Assembly: GCF_001425385.1 (NCBI RefSeq)
Contig: NZ_LMQO01000005.1
Coordinates: 262,926 to 326,925 of the forward strand
Source of the DNA: Sphingomonas sp. Leaf407
GTDB lineage: Bacteria > Pseudomonadota > Alphaproteobacteria > Sphingomonadales > Sphingomonadaceae
DNA: 64,000 nucleotides
Reading direction: 5' to 3'
Of this stretch, positions 48,960 through 61,201 are shown in pieces. Both the position numbers and the translations under genes were made by a program. Every line of letters starts with the position of its first letter. The first letter of the stretch is position 1. The notes below the pieces were generated by a model. It was not told the origin of the DNA, did not search any database, and was given only the letters and a program-made list of their open reading frames with translations.

Positions 48960-50208
48960 CCGGGGCGGCGGGGGCGGGGGACCACGTCGCATCGACCGGC
49001 TTCTCGGTCGCCAGCGACTTCGCCACCGCCTCCGCCCGCGCCAGCACGCGCAGCACATTGCCCTGCGCCAGCGCGGCGAGATCGGCATTGCTCCAGCCGC
49101 GCCGTGCCAGTTCGGCGAACAGCAGCGGATAGCCGTCGACCCCCTGCATCCCTTCGGGACCGGTGCCCGAAATGCCGTCATAGTCGCCGCCGATGCCGAC
49201 ATGCGCCCGGCCCGCGATCCGGGCGATATGCTCGACATGGTCGGCCATCGTCGCCGCCGTCACGCGTGGCGCGGGATTGGCGGCTTCCCATGCCGTGAGG
49301 GCAGCCGGTGCCCGCGCGCCATAGCGGTTGGTCGGCAGCCCCTGCGTCTTGGCATAGGCGCTGCGGGCATTGTCCCATGCGTTCCACTGCGCCGACAGGA
49401 AAGCCGGATAGGCGTTGACCATCACCACGCCGCCGTTCCGCCCGATCGCGGCGAGCAGCGCGTCGGGAATATTGCGCGGCCGGTCGGCCAATGCGCGCGC
49501 GTTGGAGTGCGACGCGATCACCGGCGCCTTGCTCACCGCCAGCACCGCCGCCATCGTCGCGTCGGACACATGCGCGACATCGACCAGCATCCCCAGCCGG
49601 TTCATCTCCGCCACCACCTGTCGACCGAATCCGGTCAGCCCGTTCGCCTGTGGGGCGTCGGTCGAACTGTCGGCCCAGCCGACGCTCTTGCCGTGCGTCA
49701 GCGTCATGTAGCGCACGCCCAGCACGCGATATTGCCGCAGCACCGACAGCCGCCCGTCGATCTGGTGCCCGCCCTCCACGCCGATCAGCGACGCGATCCG
49801 GCCGCTCCGGGCGATTCGCGCCATGTCGGCGGCATCCGTCGCCAGCGCCATCCGGGTCGGGTTCGCGGCGATCATCCGCCGGACGATGTCGATCTGCTCG
49901 ATCGTCGTTTCCACCGCCTGCGGTCCGGTGGTCGTCGCCGGAATCCACACCGACCAGAATTGCCCGCCGACATGGCCCCGGGCGAGCCGGGCGAGATCGG
50001 TCTGGAGCGGGGGATCGATCCGGCTTGTATCGGCGGTCAGGTCGACCGATTCAACAGCCGCGCCATGTCCGTCACGCAATTCCCACGGCAGGTCGTTGTG
50101 CCCGTCGATGATCGGGTGTCGCGCCAGTACCCGTTCGGCTCGCGCCACATCGGCAGGGGTCGGGGCGGTGGCTTGCACAGCCAGCAGCAGCAGGGGAGCG
50201 AACATCAT
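48937..50208 (-). CDS. Membrane dipeptidase (M19) family protein
   Basis: Zinc peptidase of 423 aa with a signal peptide ([14 protein letters not shown]). Metal ligands are in [14 protein letters not shown] (H-x-D), IGVEGGHQI (bridging Glu), VDVAHVSD and [16 protein letters not shown]; the C-terminal [11 protein letters not shown] completes the site. It hydrolyses dipeptides, or related amides, in the periplasm. Start ATG 50208, or the next ATG at 50205. It converges on dapD. Confidence 0.92.
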   Translation of the reverse strand: MMFAPLLLLAVQATAPTPADVARAERVLARHPIIDGHNDLPWELRDGHGAAVESVDLTADTSRIDPPLQTDLARLARGHVGGQFWSVWIPATTTGPQAVETTIEQIDIVRRMIAANPTRMALATDAADMARIARSGRIASLIGVEGGHQIDGRLSVLRQYRVLGVRYMTLTHGKSVGWADSSTDAPQANGLTGFGRQVVAEMNRLGMLVDVAHVSDATMAAVLAVSKAPVIASHSNARALADRPRNIPDALLAAIGRNGGVVMVNAYPAFLSAQWNAWDNARSAYAKTQGLPTNRYGARAPAALTAWEAANPAPRVTAATMADHVEHIARIAGRAHVGIGGDYDGISGTGPEGMQGVDGYPLLFAELARRGWSNADLAALAQGNVLRVLARAEAVAKSLATEKPVDATWSPAPAAPVNPATGR

Positions 50209-50307
50209 GGCGTCAGGCTACCGTGCGGCCATGCGGCACGACAAGCGCTTTACCCCAGGTGGTACGCCGTGCTTTGGTCACGGAAACCCTGTTGGGGAGG
50301 CCGTTCG

Positions 50308-50823
50308 ATGTTTGCGCTGCTGTTGATCGCCCTTGGCCAGACCGCCGTCCCGCCGCCCGAACGGTTCTCGATCCTCGTCGATCCCTGTGCATCGCAGCGG
50401 CGCCATTCGCAGGACGACGAAATTCTGGTGTGCGGCGAACAGGCACGCGATCCGCGTATTCCGATTCCCGCCGAACGTACGCCGCCCGACCGGCCGCTCG
50501 CGTCGAACCCCTATACCGATGGTGCCGGAGCGATGGCCGCCGCCGCACCGCCCTGCGCCACCTTGTCGCAGGGCTGCACCACCGGCGTCGACATGATCGG
50601 CGGCGGCGTGTTCCTCGTCCGCGCGCTGGGCAAGCTGATCGATCCGAATAGCTGCTGCGAGGAGCCGGGCGAATACAAGGACGTCGGCAAGTTGATCGGC
50701 GATGTCATGCGTGGCGCGAAGCGCGGCCCGTCGAAGGCCGAACGTGCCAAGCGGGTGGCGATCCCGCTCGATCCGGCGGTGCCTTTGCCGGTGGCGGTTC
50801 CGGGAGGGACGACGCGGGAGTAA
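50308..50823 (+). CDS. Secreted Cys-motif hypothetical protein, member 3
   Basis: Protein of 171 aa with a short signal peptide (MFALLLIALGQTA). Near the mature N-terminus is C-x12-ILVCGEQARDPRIPIP, the same arrangement as in the two small genes at 9779 and 10224. A second part has CATLSQGCTTGVDMIGGG and SCCEEPGEYKDVG, followed by a basic helix. GGGGAGG is 8 bases before the ATG at 50308. Function unknown; eight cysteines suggest disulphides in the periplasm. Confidence 0.65.
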   Translation: MFALLLIALGQTAVPPPERFSILVDPCASQRRHSQDDEILVCGEQARDPRIPIPAERTPPDRPLASNPYTDGAGAMAAAAPPCATLSQGCTTGVDMIGGGVFLVRALGKLIDPNSCCEEPGEYKDVGKLIGDVMRGAKRGPSKAERAKRVAIPLDPAVPLPVAVPGGTTRE

Positions 50824-50902
50824 ATCCCGCGTCGTCGGCCGTCGCCGTTGTATGCGCTACGGCTTCACCGTCGCGCACCGGCGCGTAGCTCCGCTACGTG
50901 CC

Positions 50903-51832
50903 TTACAACTTCGCGGTGATCTCCGGCACCAGCGTGAACAGGTCGCCCACCAGCCCGACATCGGCGACCTGGAAGATCGGCGCATCCTCGTCCTTGTTGA
51001 TCGCGACGATGACCTTGCTGTCCTTCATCCCCGCCAGATGCTGGATCGCGCCCGAGATGCCGACCGCGATATAGACTTCGGGGGCGACGATCTTGCCGGT
51101 CTGGCCGACCTGATAGTCGTTGGGCGCATAGCCCGCATCCACCGCCGCGCGGCTGGCACCGACCGCCGCGTTCAGCTTGTCGGCCAGCGGATCGATCAGT
51201 GCATGGAACTGCTCTTCCGATCCGAGCGCGCGACCGCCCGAGACGATGATCTTGGCGCTGGTCAGCTCGGGCCGTTCCGATGCCGCAATCTCCGAACCGA
51301 CGAAGCTCGACACGCCCTTGTCCCCGGTCGAGCCGACGGCCTCGACGCTGGCCGATCCGCCGGTCGCTTCCGCCTTGTCGAACGCCGTGCCGCGCACCGT
51401 CAGCACCAGCTTGGGATCGCTGGTCCTGACCGTCGCGATCGCGTTGCCGGCATAGATCGGGCGGGTGAAGCTGTCCGGTCCCTCGACCGACAGGATTTCG
51501 CTGATCTGCATCACGTCGAGCAACGCGGCAACGCGCGGCGCGATGTTCTTGCCGGTGGTGGTCGCCGCCGTGACGAAGGCGTCGTGGCTGCCCATCAGCT
51601 CGACGACCAGCGGCGCGACGTTCTCAGCCAGATTGTGGGCGAAGGCGGCATCGTCGGCAACCAGCACCCGGGCGACACCGGCGATCTGCGCTGCGGCCTG
51701 CGCGACGCTGTCGACCCCCTGACCCGCGACCAGCAGATCGACGTCGCCCAGCTTCGCGGCGGCGGTAACGGCGGCGAAGGTGGCGTCCTTGACGACCGAA
51801 CCGTCGTGTTCGACCCAAACCAGCGTCTTCAT
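50903..51832 (-). CDS. etfA: Electron transfer flavoprotein alpha subunit
   Basis: Protein of 309 aa. The C-terminal FAD domain has the ETF-alpha signature: [40 protein letters not shown] and [21 protein letters not shown], ending in [19 protein letters not shown]. With EtfB it passes electrons from acyl-CoA and other dehydrogenases to the quinone pool. Its start overlaps the etfB stop by 4 bases. Confidence 0.95.
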   Translation of the reverse strand: MKTLVWVEHDGSVVKDATFAAVTAAAKLGDVDLLVAGQGVDSVAQAAAQIAGVARVLVADDAAFAHNLAENVAPLVVELMGSHDAFVTAATTTGKNIAPRVAALLDVMQISEILSVEGPDSFTRPIYAGNAIATVRTSDPKLVLTVRGTAFDKAEATGGSASVEAVGSTGDKGVSSFVGSEIAASERPELTSAKIIVSGGRALGSEEQFHALIDPLADKLNAAVGASRAAVDAGYAPNDYQVGQTGKIVAPEVYIAVGISGAIQHLAGMKDSKVIVAINKDEDAPIFQVADVGLVGDLFTLVPEITAKL

Positions 51833-52578
51833 GCGACCACTCCCAGCGTCTTGAGCTTGGCTACCAGTTCGTCGGCATCGGCGACCTTGACGCCCGCCTG
51901 CCGCTTGGCCGGTTCCTCGACCTTCACCGTCGTCAGCCGCGGGGTCACGTCGACGCCGTAATCGGCGGCGGTCTTGGCCGCCAACGGCTTGGACTTGGCC
52001 TTCATGATGTTGGGCAGCGAGGCATAGCGCGGCTCGTTGAGGCGCAGGTCGGTGGTGACGATCGCCGGCAGCGTGAGCGCGACCGTCTCCAGCCCGCCGT
52101 CCACTTCGCGGGTAACGTTCACGCTGTCGCCCGACACCTCGACTTTGCTGGCGAAGGTCCCCTGGGCATAGCCAGTGAGCGCCGCCAACATCTGCCCGGT
52201 CTGGTTGTTATCGTCGTCGATCGCTTGTTTGCCGAGAATCACCAGACCCGGCTGCTCCTCGTCGACCACCGCCTTCAGCAGCTTGGCGACGCCCAGCGGT
52301 TCGACTTTCGTCTCGCTGGTGATGAGGATCGCGCGGTCGGCACCCATCGCCAGCGCGGTGCGCAGCGTGTCCTGCGACTTCTGCTCGCCGATCGAGACGA
52401 CGACGATCTCGGTCGCCACGCCCTTTTCCTTCAGGCGGATCGCTTCCTCAACCGCGATCTCGTCGAACGGGTTCATGCTCATCTTGACGTTGGCGAGGTC
52501 GACCCCGCTTCCGTCGGCCTTCACGCGGGGCTTCACATTATAGTCAAGCACGCGCTTGACCGGCACCAGCACCTTCAT
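51829..52578 (-). CDS. etfB: Electron transfer flavoprotein beta subunit
   Basis: Protein of 249 aa, AMP-binding partner of EtfA. Typical blocks: [62 protein letters not shown], and [29 protein letters not shown], split across the C-terminal part. ATG 52578 has GGGAG upstream; a GTG at 52584 is in frame. Upstream lies sucC with its terminator, so etfBA is a separate unit. Confidence 0.95.
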   Translation of the reverse strand: MKVLVPVKRVLDYNVKPRVKADGSGVDLANVKMSMNPFDEIAVEEAIRLKEKGVATEIVVVSIGEQKSQDTLRTALAMGADRAILITSETKVEPLGVAKLLKAVVDEEQPGLVILGKQAIDDDNNQTGQMLAALTGYAQGTFASKVEVSGDSVNVTREVDGGLETVALTLPAIVTTDLRLNEPRYASLPNIMKAKSKPLAAKTAADYGVDVTPRLTTVKVEEPAKRQAGVKVADADELVAKLKTLGVVA

Positions 52579-52722
52579 GGGCACTCCCTCTCAAAATTCT
52601 TGCACGGCGACGTCGGCGGTTTCTGTGGCGGTACTGCGTGGTTTTCGCAAGTCCGGTACGGAAAGGCCGGGTCGCGGGTGCGACAGGCGGCGACCCTAGA
52701 CCGAATCACCTTGCCACCCAAC

Positions 52723-52760
52723 GAAAAAGGGCCCGGACGTTTCCGCCCGGACCCCTTTCG
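52723..52760 (-). terminator. Intrinsic terminator of sucC
   Basis: On the minus strand GGGTCCGGGCG-GAAA-CGTCCGGGCCC forms an 11-bp stem with G-U pairs, followed by TTTTTC. It is about 25 bases after the sucC stop. Confidence 0.85.
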
Positions 52761-52782
52761 GTTCGCTTGCGCGCGAAGGCGA

Positions 52783-53982
<1,200 letters not shown>

Positions 53983-54103
53983 GACGTTGCCTTCCGCCTC
54001 TCGGGTGGTTGTACGCAAGTTTGCGAAGTTGACGCGCGTAAAGCACATGCGCGCAGGCGAATCCAGTCCGAAAGCGCATTAATGCAATTGCGTCGCAAAT
54101 GCT

Positions 54104-54454
54104 TTAACCGAGACGCCAGTTGTGGACGCGGCAACGGGCGGTGGTGGCGCGGACCCGTTGCGCCACATTGGCGGGAAGATCGCGTGCGATCGCTGCCTGC
54201 GCTTCGGCGAGCGTCCGCGGACGGTCGGCGGCATAGCCGTCGGGCGATGCCCGAAGTCTGACAACCACCGCGTCGCGGAACGCCTTTTCTTCCACCGGAG
54301 TCAGCGCATCATAGGTGCGTTCGGCGATGCAGTTGGCGAAGCGCTCGGGCAGGCTGTGCAACAGCCACGACTGCAACTTCTGTTCGTCGGTCGGCTGACA
54401 CCCAGCCAGCAAAGCCATCGCGAACAAGGTCGCTGTCACCCTCGCGCTTTTCAT
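54104..54454 (-). CDS. Small hypothetical lipoprotein
   Basis: Protein of 116 aa with a lipoprotein signal (MKSARVTATLFAMALLAGCQ, lipobox LAGC). The mature part has a helix-rich QSWLLHSLPERFANCIAERT and ends TTARCRVHNWRLG. No family recognised. It is divergent from crtZ, with about 20 bases between the two starts, so their promoters overlap the opposite gene. Confidence 0.65.
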   Translation of the reverse strand: MKSARVTATLFAMALLAGCQPTDEQKLQSWLLHSLPERFANCIAERTYDALTPVEEKAFRDAVVVRLRASPDGYAADRPRTLAEAQAAIARDLPANVAQRVRATTARCRVHNWRLG

Positions 54455-54476
54455 GGGGCGAGGCTATATCGCCGCC

Positions 54477-55001
54477 ATGCACTGGGCAATCGGTATCCTG
54501 ATCTTCGTCGCGACCGTGATCTTCATGGAAGGGTTCGCCTATGTCGCGCACCGCTGGCTGATGCACGGGCCGGGCTGGTTCCTTCACGCCAGCCACCATG
54601 CGCCCCGCCATGGTAACTGGGAGTGGAACGACCTGTACGCCGCGATCTTCGCGGTGCCGTCGATCGTGCTATTGCTGGGCGGGGTGCAATGGGGCTGGTG
54701 GCCGGGCACGATCTGGATCGGCGCGGGGATCGCCGCCTATGGGGCGATCTATTTCGGGTTCCATGACGTGATCGTCCACCGCCGGCTCAGCCATCGTTAT
54801 CTGCCCAGGTCGTCCTATATGAAGCGGATCATCTCCGCGCACCGGCTGCACCATGTCGTCGAAACGAAGCACGGCACGGTCAGCTTCGGTTTCCTGTGGG
54901 CCCCGAAGCCTGAGGACCTCAAGGCGACGTTGAAGGCGCGCGGAAACGCCGGGGTGCGCGCGCCGACCGCCGTCACCCGCGATCCGGTCGAGCATCCGTG
55001 A
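54477..55001 (+). CDS. crtZ: Beta-carotene hydroxylase CrtZ
   Basis: Membrane di-iron hydroxylase of 174 aa that adds 3-OH groups to beta-rings, giving zeaxanthin. The CrtZ histidine pattern is clear: AYVAHRWLMHGPGWFLHASHH, then HRRLSHRYLPRSSYMKRI and AHRLHHVVETKHGTVSFGFLW. It is about 49 kb from crtYIB. ATG 54477 is used; an ATG at 54453 adds eight poorly matching residues. TATATC ends 6 bases before this ATG, so a leaderless message is possible. It is followed, with an overlapping GTGA, by a small membrane protein gene. Confidence 0.93.
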   Translation: MHWAIGILIFVATVIFMEGFAYVAHRWLMHGPGWFLHASHHAPRHGNWEWNDLYAAIFAVPSIVLLLGGVQWGWWPGTIWIGAGIAAYGAIYFGFHDVIVHRRLSHRYLPRSSYMKRIISAHRLHHVVETKHGTVSFGFLWAPKPEDLKATLKARGNAGVRAPTAVTRDPVEHP

Positions 55002-55393
55002 CGCCCGGGGGGTGGCAGGCACGCGCACTGTCGTGGCTGCTGGCGGTGTTCGCTACACTGGCGATGGTCGGCGCGGTCGCCACCATGTCGACCAACACGC
55101 CTGGCGGCATGGCCGATGGGGGCGGGCAGGCAAGCCGCAGCGATGGCCCGCAGGCGGTCGACTCACGCGCCGCTGCACCCGAAGCTGACACTCCCGCCCC
55201 GTTCACCACCGGTGCGCCGCGCGAGTTGACCCCCGAGCAACGTACCGCCCGGGTTCAGGCCGATGCGTTGCACGACATCGCCGGTTGGCTGGCGGCGCTG
55301 ACCTATGCGGTATTGGCGCTGGTCGCGGTGATGGCGGTCGGCGTGCTGGCGCTGTTCCGTATCGCGCAGATGCGGGGCGACGCGGTCCGTTGA
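54998..55393 (+). CDS. Hypothetical two-helix membrane protein
   Basis: Protein of 131 aa with two predicted membrane helices (about 10-32 and 98-122) joined by a Pro/Ala/Gly-rich periplasmic loop. No family recognised. GTG 54998 overlaps the crtZ stop (GTGA), and its own stop overlaps the TTG of the next gene, so the three genes look translationally linked. A link to carotenoid or membrane function is only contextual. Confidence 0.6.
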   Translation: MTPGGWQARALSWLLAVFATLAMVGAVATMSTNTPGGMADGGGQASRSDGPQAVDSRAAAPEADTPAPFTTGAPRELTPEQRTARVQADALHDIAGWLAALTYAVLALVAVMAVGVLALFRIAQMRGDAVR

Positions 55394-56136
55394 TCGTCGA
55401 TCCATGGTTCTATGCGCTGGCGATCCCCGCCGTCGCCTCGCAGGGGCTGGCCAAGGGCGGGTTCGCCGGAGTCGGTTCGCTCGCCATGCCGATGCTGGCG
55501 CTGGCGATCGATCCGGTACAGGCCGCCGCGATCCTGTTGCCGATCCTGATCGTGCAGGATGTGGTGGGGGTATGGGCGTTCCGTCGGACGTTCGACGCGC
55601 ATGTCCTGTTGTGGATGCTGCCCGGCGCGGCGGTGGGAATCGCGCTGGGCTATGGCTTTGCGACCATGGTGCAACCTTCGGCGGTGCTGGCGGCGGTGGG
55701 GAGCATCTCGATCCTGTTCGGCGGCTGGCGGCTGTGGACCGAGCGGCACGGCGTACCGGTCGCCTCCGCCTCGCCCGGCTGGGTCGGCAGCCTGTTCGGG
55801 GTGCTGTCGGGCATCACCAGCCAGATCGCCCATGCCGGGCAGCCACCGTTCCAGCTCTGGGTCTTGCCCCGCCGCCTGCCGCGCGACGTGCTGGTGGGGA
55901 CGACCGCGATCTTCTTCTGCGCGGTCAACTGGTTGAAGGTGCCCGCCTATCTGGCGCTGGGGCAGTTCACGCGGACCAATCTGCTGACCTCGGCCGCATT
56001 GCTGCCGGTGGCGATCGCGACGACCTTCGTCGGCGTGTGGCTGGTACGGCGGGTGTCGGCCGAGCGGTTCTACCGGGTGATCTACTGGCTGATGATCGCG
56101 GTAGGGGTGAAGTTGTTGTGGGACGGGGTGGTGTGA
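55390..56136 (+). CDS. TSUP family (TauE/SafE-like) membrane protein
   Basis: Protein of 248 aa with about eight helices. It has the family's SQGLAKGGFAGVGSLAMPMLAL near residue 15 and GVLSGITSQIAHAGQPPFQLWVLPRRLPRDVLVGTTAIFF, in two parts, in the second half. TTG 55390 is the only start that keeps the first helix, and it overlaps the previous stop as TTGA. Substrate unknown. It differs clearly from the TSUP protein at 10517. Confidence 0.85.
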   Translation: MIVDPWFYALAIPAVASQGLAKGGFAGVGSLAMPMLALAIDPVQAAAILLPILIVQDVVGVWAFRRTFDAHVLLWMLPGAAVGIALGYGFATMVQPSAVLAAVGSISILFGGWRLWTERHGVPVASASPGWVGSLFGVLSGITSQIAHAGQPPFQLWVLPRRLPRDVLVGTTAIFFCAVNWLKVPAYLALGQFTRTNLLTSAALLPVAIATTFVGVWLVRRVSAERFYRVIYWLMIAVGVKLLWDGVV

Positions 56137-56297
56137 CCCACCCGTGCCGGGTGCGACGGGACGCATCGGTTTTTCGCCGAGAGGAAAGTCGTTCGGCGAT
56201 GTGCCGCAACTGATCCGGTCGATGATTATGGCATGCTGGAAATTCCCGATCTACCGTCCTGCCATGCGTCATATCGCTTCCCGCCGGTTGATAGGCG

Positions 56298-57452
56298 TTG
56301 CATTCCTGCCCTAGTTTGTTCGGCGGCTGTGCCGGCGGGGGGCGGGTGACGTTGCTGCCGCCGGTGACAACGACCGCGTCGGCGGAGACGGCGTCCCACA
56401 AGATAAGGTCGCTCGGCGAGATTGATCCGTGGCGACCGCTGGCGGATGACGCAGACACCCAGACGCTGAGCATGTTCGGCCGCGAAGACCTGATCGCGCC
56501 GACCAGCAGCGACTATGCGGCGATGAAATGTGCGCCGCTGCCGGACGTGGGCGACCCGATGACGGTGATCGCCGAGCGGGCACGCGCGACACGCATCGTG
56601 ATCGTCAACGAGAGTCATGAACGCTCCGAACATCGCGGCTTCACCGCGCGGGTGGCAAAGGCCCTGAGTCCGCTCGGCTATGACGTGCTGGCGATGGAGG
56701 CGCTGTCAAACCCGCCGGACAACGTGACCGGGCGGTTCCTGCCGCCGTTCCGGCAGCGGCCGGAGCAACCATTCCTCGAGGACGACGACGGCTATTATCT
56801 GTCCGAGGCCGGGTTTGGCCGGCTGGGGCGGCAGGCAAAGGCCCTCGGCTATCGGTTGCTGCCCTATGAGGCGCGCCACGATCCGGGTGAGGCCAACGCG
56901 CCATGGGAACAGCGTATCGCCAAGCGTGAGGAGGAGCAGGCGCAGACGCTGGCCGCCTATCTGCGCGAGAACCCGCAGGCGCGGGTGCTGGTGCATGTCG
57001 GCTATTCGCATGCTGGTGAGGTGCCGCATACCAACGGACAGCGGTGGATGGCGGCGCGGTTGAAGGCGATGACCGGGATCGATCCGCTGACCGTTTCGCA
57101 GACGACGTGCCGGGGTGGCGGGGCAACGACGCGACTGGCGGTGCTGCCCGCAAAGGAGCCGGCGGGCATGTTCGACCTGGTCGTCGACCATCCGACGGCG
57201 CGGTTCGTGCGCCGCCGGCCCGCATGGCGGCTGGCGGCGGGCGACCGCGCCGTGGCGATCCCCCGGGCGCTGCGCCCGATGAAGGGCTGGCGGATCGTCG
57301 AGGCGCGGGTCGAGGGCGAACCCCGAGGCGCGGTGCCGATGGACCGGGTGGCGATCCGGCCGGGCGAGGACGTCGCGCTGCTGCTGCCGCCGGGGCGCTA
57401 CCGGTTGGGTGTCATCGATGTCGCGCCGGCGGCGAAATCGCCCGCGCAATAA
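56298..57452 (+). CDS. ChaN/TiKi-like hypothetical protein, 5' end uncertain
   Basis: Protein of up to 384 aa. Residues about 90-115 (ATRIVIVNESHERSEHRGFT) and 225-245 (ARVLVHVGYSHAGEVPHTNG) resemble the His/Glu sites of ChaN-like and erythromycin-esterase-like hydrolases; the match is loose. Start is uncertain: TTG 56298 or GTG 56346. Just upstream, another frame encodes a convincing signal-peptide start (MRHIASRRLIGVAFLP at 56262) that hits TAG, hinting at a frameshifted 5' end. Probably periplasmic if the signal is restored. Confidence 0.6.
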   Translation: MHSCPSLFGGCAGGGRVTLLPPVTTTASAETASHKIRSLGEIDPWRPLADDADTQTLSMFGREDLIAPTSSDYAAMKCAPLPDVGDPMTVIAERARATRIVIVNESHERSEHRGFTARVAKALSPLGYDVLAMEALSNPPDNVTGRFLPPFRQRPEQPFLEDDDGYYLSEAGFGRLGRQAKALGYRLLPYEARHDPGEANAPWEQRIAKREEEQAQTLAAYLRENPQARVLVHVGYSHAGEVPHTNGQRWMAARLKAMTGIDPLTVSQTTCRGGGATTRLAVLPAKEPAGMFDLVVDHPTARFVRRRPAWRLAAGDRAVAIPRALRPMKGWRIVEARVEGEPRGAVPMDRVAIRPGEDVALLLPPGRYRLGVIDVAPAAKSPAQ

Positions 57453-57511
57453 TCGCCTGGGCCGCGCACCGATCTGCTTCGTCCGTGCGTTCGCGGGAAG
57501 AAGGGGGCAAT

Positions 57512-58744
57512 ATGGTATCGGTTTCGCGTATCGCCTGGCTGGCCCGGCATGCCGGACGGCAGATCTGGTTCCGCGCCGCGCTCATCAGCGTGGCGAGCGT
57601 GGTGGTGGCCGGGTTCGCCGGGATCATCGCGCGGTGGCTGCCCTATCATTTCACCGGCGACATCGGTCAGGACGCCGTCGGCACGGTGCTGGGGATCATC
57701 GCATCGTCGATGCTGGCGGTGACGACCTTTTCGTTGACGGCGATGGTCAGCGCCTATTCGTCCGCGACGCAACTCGCCACGCCACGCGCGACGCAGTTGA
57801 TGATCTCCGACCGAACGTCGCAGAACGCGCTGTCGACGTTCCTCGGCGCGTTCGTCTTTGCGGTGGTGGGAATCATCGGGTTGCAGACCCGGCTGTACGG
57901 CGGGCAGGGGCGGGTGGTGCTGTTGCTGGCGACCATCCTGCTGATCGTGCTGGTCGTCGTCACGCTGCTGCGCTGGATCGCGCACCTCGCCGCGTTCGGG
58001 CGGATGGCGGACGTGATCGACCGGGTCGAGGATGCGGCAGGTTCGGCGATGGCCGCGTTCGCCAGGGACCCGTACGGCGGCGGTCGCCCTGCGATCGCGC
58101 TACCCCCGGGCGCGCGGACGGTGACGGCGGACCGGATCGGCTATGTCACCCATATCGACATGGCGGACCTGATCGCGATCGCCCGCGAACACGGCATCGC
58201 GATCCATGTCGAAGCGCTGCCGGGAACGCTGGTGCATAGCGACCGGCCGTTGCTGCGGATCGTCGGCAAGGACGTCGACGAGGCGGCCGAGCGGGCGCTG
58301 GTGAAGGCGTTCATGGTCGAGCGGCACCGGCGCTTCGATCACGATCCCCGGCTGGGGCTGATCGCGCTGGGCGAGATCGCCGGGCGGGCGCTTGCCCCGG
58401 CGACGAACGATCCGGGCACCGCGATCGAAGTGGTGAACGCGCTGTTCCGCACCTTGTCGCTGTTGCCCGCCGAAGCGCCGCCGCCCGATGCCGAATTGCC
58501 GCCGGTGTATCTGCCGCGTCCCGGCATCGACGAGATGATCCGCGACGGGTTCGTATCGATCATACGCGAAGGTGCCGGCGAGGAAGAGGTGGCGCAGCGT
58601 GTGTTGAAAATCCTCGCCGCGCTCGGCAAGGCGCTGCCCCATGCCGGGGCGACCACCCATGCGCTTGCCGAGGAGCTGCGCCGCAATGTCCGGCGAGTAA
58701 TGCAGGACGAAGCGGCGCTGGCGCGGACGTTGGGGGGAGTTTAG
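57512..58744 (+). CDS. DUF2254 family membrane protein
   Basis: Protein of 410 aa. Four N-terminal helices (about 20-42, 58-82, 105-125, 132-155) are followed by a soluble domain. [20 protein letters not shown] and [22 protein letters not shown] are the typical DUF2254 blocks, as is [20 protein letters not shown]. Function unknown. ATG 57512 follows AGGGGG at 5 bases. Its stop overlaps that of the converging prs gene by 4 bases. Confidence 0.88.
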   Translation: MVSVSRIAWLARHAGRQIWFRAALISVASVVVAGFAGIIARWLPYHFTGDIGQDAVGTVLGIIASSMLAVTTFSLTAMVSAYSSATQLATPRATQLMISDRTSQNALSTFLGAFVFAVVGIIGLQTRLYGGQGRVVLLLATILLIVLVVVTLLRWIAHLAAFGRMADVIDRVEDAAGSAMAAFARDPYGGGRPAIALPPGARTVTADRIGYVTHIDMADLIAIAREHGIAIHVEALPGTLVHSDRPLLRIVGKDVDEAAERALVKAFMVERHRRFDHDPRLGLIALGEIAGRALAPATNDPGTAIEVVNALFRTLSLLPAEAPPPDAELPPVYLPRPGIDEMIRDGFVSIIREGAGEEEVAQRVLKILAALGKALPHAGATTHALAEELRRNVRRVMQDEAALARTLGGV

Positions 58745-59676
58745 TCGAACAGGCTCGACACCGACGATTCGTCGGCGATGCGGCGGATCGCTTCGGCCAG
58801 CAGCGGGGCGATGGTCAGGTGGCGGATCTTGGTCCCCTGCGCGATCACGTCGTGGTTGCCGATCGAATCGGTGATGACCAGTTCTTCCAGCGCCGATGCC
58901 TCGACCCGGGCGACCGCGCCGCCCGACAGCACGCCGTGCGTGCAATAGGCGACGACGCCGACCGCGCCGGCCTGTTTCAGTGCGGCCGCCGCGTTGCACA
59001 GCGTGCCTGCCGAATCGACAATATCGTCGATCAGCACGCAGAAGCGGCCCTCGACATCGCCGATGATGTTCATGACCTCGGATTCGCCGGCCCGTTCGCG
59101 GCGCTTGTCGACGATGGCGAGGGGGGCGTTGTGCAGCCGCTTGGCAAGGCTGCGCGCGCGGACCACGCCGCCGACGTCGGGCGAGACGACCATCAGGTTA
59201 TGCTCGCCGAAACGGGTCTTGATGTCCTCGGACATCACCGGCGCGCCGTAGAGATTGTCGGTCGGGATATCGAAGAAGCCTTGGATCTGCCCGGCATGGA
59301 GATCGACGCACAGCACCCGGTCGGCCCCCGCCTCGGTCACGATGTTCGCCACCAGCTTGGCCGAGATCGGCGTGCGGGGGCCGGGTTTGCGGTCCTGCCG
59401 GGCATAGCCGAAATAGGGGATGACGGCGGTGATCCGCCTCGCCGACGCGCGTTTCAGCGCGTCGATCATGATGAGCATCTCCATCAGATTGTCGTTGACC
59501 GGATAGCTGGTCGACTGGATGACGAACACGTCCTCGCCGCGCACATTCTCCAGCACCTCGACGAAGATTTCCTCGTCGGCGAAGCGCCGGACGCTCGCCT
59601 TGGTCAGCGGGATTTCGAGATAGTCCGCGATCGCGGTCGACAGGGGAAGGTTGGAATTGCCCGCCAGCAGCTTCAT
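58741..59676 (-). CDS. prs: Ribose-phosphate pyrophosphokinase
   Basis: Enzyme of 311 aa that makes PRPP for nucleotide, histidine and tryptophan synthesis. [20 protein letters not shown] is the N-terminus; the ATP flexible loop [21 protein letters not shown], the divalent-cation site [20 protein letters not shown] and the PRPP loop [13 protein letters not shown] are intact. Start ATG 59676. Single gene here, converging on the DUF2254 gene. Confidence 0.96.
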   Translation of the reverse strand: MKLLAGNSNLPLSTAIADYLEIPLTKASVRRFADEEIFVEVLENVRGEDVFVIQSTSYPVNDNLMEMLIMIDALKRASARRITAVIPYFGYARQDRKPGPRTPISAKLVANIVTEAGADRVLCVDLHAGQIQGFFDIPTDNLYGAPVMSEDIKTRFGEHNLMVVSPDVGGVVRARSLAKRLHNAPLAIVDKRRERAGESEVMNIIGDVEGRFCVLIDDIVDSAGTLCNAAAALKQAGAVGVVAYCTHGVLSGGAVARVEASALEELVITDSIGNHDVIAQGTKIRHLTIAPLLAEAIRRIADESSVSSLFD

Positions 59677-59796
59677 GGAATGCCCCGTGGTCCGTGTGTG
59701 GAGAAGATGGGCGCGCCATAGAGCGCATGAACGAAATGTGAAACCCATGTGACGCCCGTGTTTGCGCCGATCCTCCAAATGGGCGAGAGGGCGGCC

Positions 59797-61113
59797 ATGA
59801 TCGTCACCCGTTTCGCCCCCAGCCCGACCGGCACGCTGCACGTCGGCAACCTTCGCACCGCGCTCCACAACTGGATGTTCGCGAAGCGGCACGGCGGGCG
59901 GTTCCTGCTGCGGATCGACGATACCGACAAGGCACGCAGCGAGGAGCGGTTCGTCGAGGCGATCCGCGCCGACTTGGCGTGGCTGGGGCTGACCCCCGAT
60001 GGCGAGGAACGCCAGTCGGCACGGTTCGACCGGTACGAGGCGGTGTTCGCCGACATGGTCGCCGCCGGGCGCATCTATCCGGCATATGAAACGCCCGAGG
60101 AACTCGACCTGCGCCGCAAGATCCTCGCCGGGCGGGGACTGCCGCCGGTGTACGACCGGGCGGCACTGAACCTGACCGACGCGGATCGCGAACGGCTGGA
60201 AGGGGAAGGGCGGCGACCGCACTGGCGCTTCCGGCTGGCGGCGGAACCGATCCTGTGGGACGACATGATCCGGGGGCCACAGCGCTTCGACGGTGCGCTG
60301 CTGTCCGATCCGGTCATCCGCCGCGCCGACGGATCGTGGCTGTACCTGCTGCCCTCGGTCATCGACGATGTCGACATGGGCGTCACCCATGTCGTGCGCG
60401 GCGAGGATCATGTGTCGAACACCGCCACGCAGATGCAGATGTTTCAGGCGATGGGCGCGACGCCGCCGGCGTTCGCGCACGAGGCGTTGCTGACGGGGAA
60501 CGAGGGCAAGCTGTCGAAGCGGCTGGGATCGCTGGGGATCGATCATTTCCGTAACGAGGGCATCGAACCCGAGGCGATCATCGCGCTGCTCGCACGGCTC
60601 GGCACCAGCGATCCGGTGGAGCCGATCGTCGATCCGGCGCCGCTGGTCGAGGGGTTCGACTTCGCCCGCTTCGGTCGCGCGCCGGCGCGGTTCGACGAGG
60701 GCGAACTGGCGCAGGTGAACGCGCGGATCGTCCACCAACTGCCGTACGGGCGCGTCGCGGACCTGCTGCCCGAGGGCATGGATGCGGACGCATGGGCAGC
60801 GGTGCGCGGCAATCTGGAACGGGTGAGCGATGCCGCCGACTGGTGGCGGGTCGTGACCGGGCCGGTCGCGCGGCCGGCGCTGGGCGAAGAGGATGCGGCG
60901 TTCCTCGCCACTGCCGCGCGCGTTGCGGCGACGATCGCGTGGGAGTCACCATGGGCCGAACTGACGGCTGCGTTGAAGGCGGAGACGGGGCGCAAGGGCA
61001 AGGCGCTGTTCCTGCCGCTGCGCCTCGCGCTGACCGGGCGCGAGCATGGGCCGGACATGGCCGCGCTGCTGCCGCTGATCGGGCGAGAGGCGGCGATCGC
61101 ACGGTTGACGTAG
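59797..61113 (+). CDS. gltX: Glutamyl-tRNA synthetase
   Basis: Class I synthetase of 438 aa. The HIGH motif is [18 protein letters not shown] and the KMSKS motif is the variant GKLSKRLGS, followed by an alpha-helical anticodon domain. Alphaproteobacteria often carry two GltX proteins, one of which charges tRNA-Gln for later amidation; the short length and KLSKR make this one of that pair, but which one cannot be told. Start ATG 59797. Confidence 0.94.
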   Translation: MIVTRFAPSPTGTLHVGNLRTALHNWMFAKRHGGRFLLRIDDTDKARSEERFVEAIRADLAWLGLTPDGEERQSARFDRYEAVFADMVAAGRIYPAYETPEELDLRRKILAGRGLPPVYDRAALNLTDADRERLEGEGRRPHWRFRLAAEPILWDDMIRGPQRFDGALLSDPVIRRADGSWLYLLPSVIDDVDMGVTHVVRGEDHVSNTATQMQMFQAMGATPPAFAHEALLTGNEGKLSKRLGSLGIDHFRNEGIEPEAIIALLARLGTSDPVEPIVDPAPLVEGFDFARFGRAPARFDEGELAQVNARIVHQLPYGRVADLLPEGMDADAWAAVRGNLERVSDAADWWRVVTGPVARPALGEEDAAFLATAARVAATIAWESPWAELTAALKAETGRKGKALFLPLRLALTGREHGPDMAALLPLIGREAAIARLT

Positions 61114-61201
61114 GCGTCAGCTTTACAGCCGTCCCCGACAGGTATCTCCTCGCAGCTCGGCCGATTTGGCCTGGGAGAGTTGCATCGAGGAGCGTGAGGG
61201 C

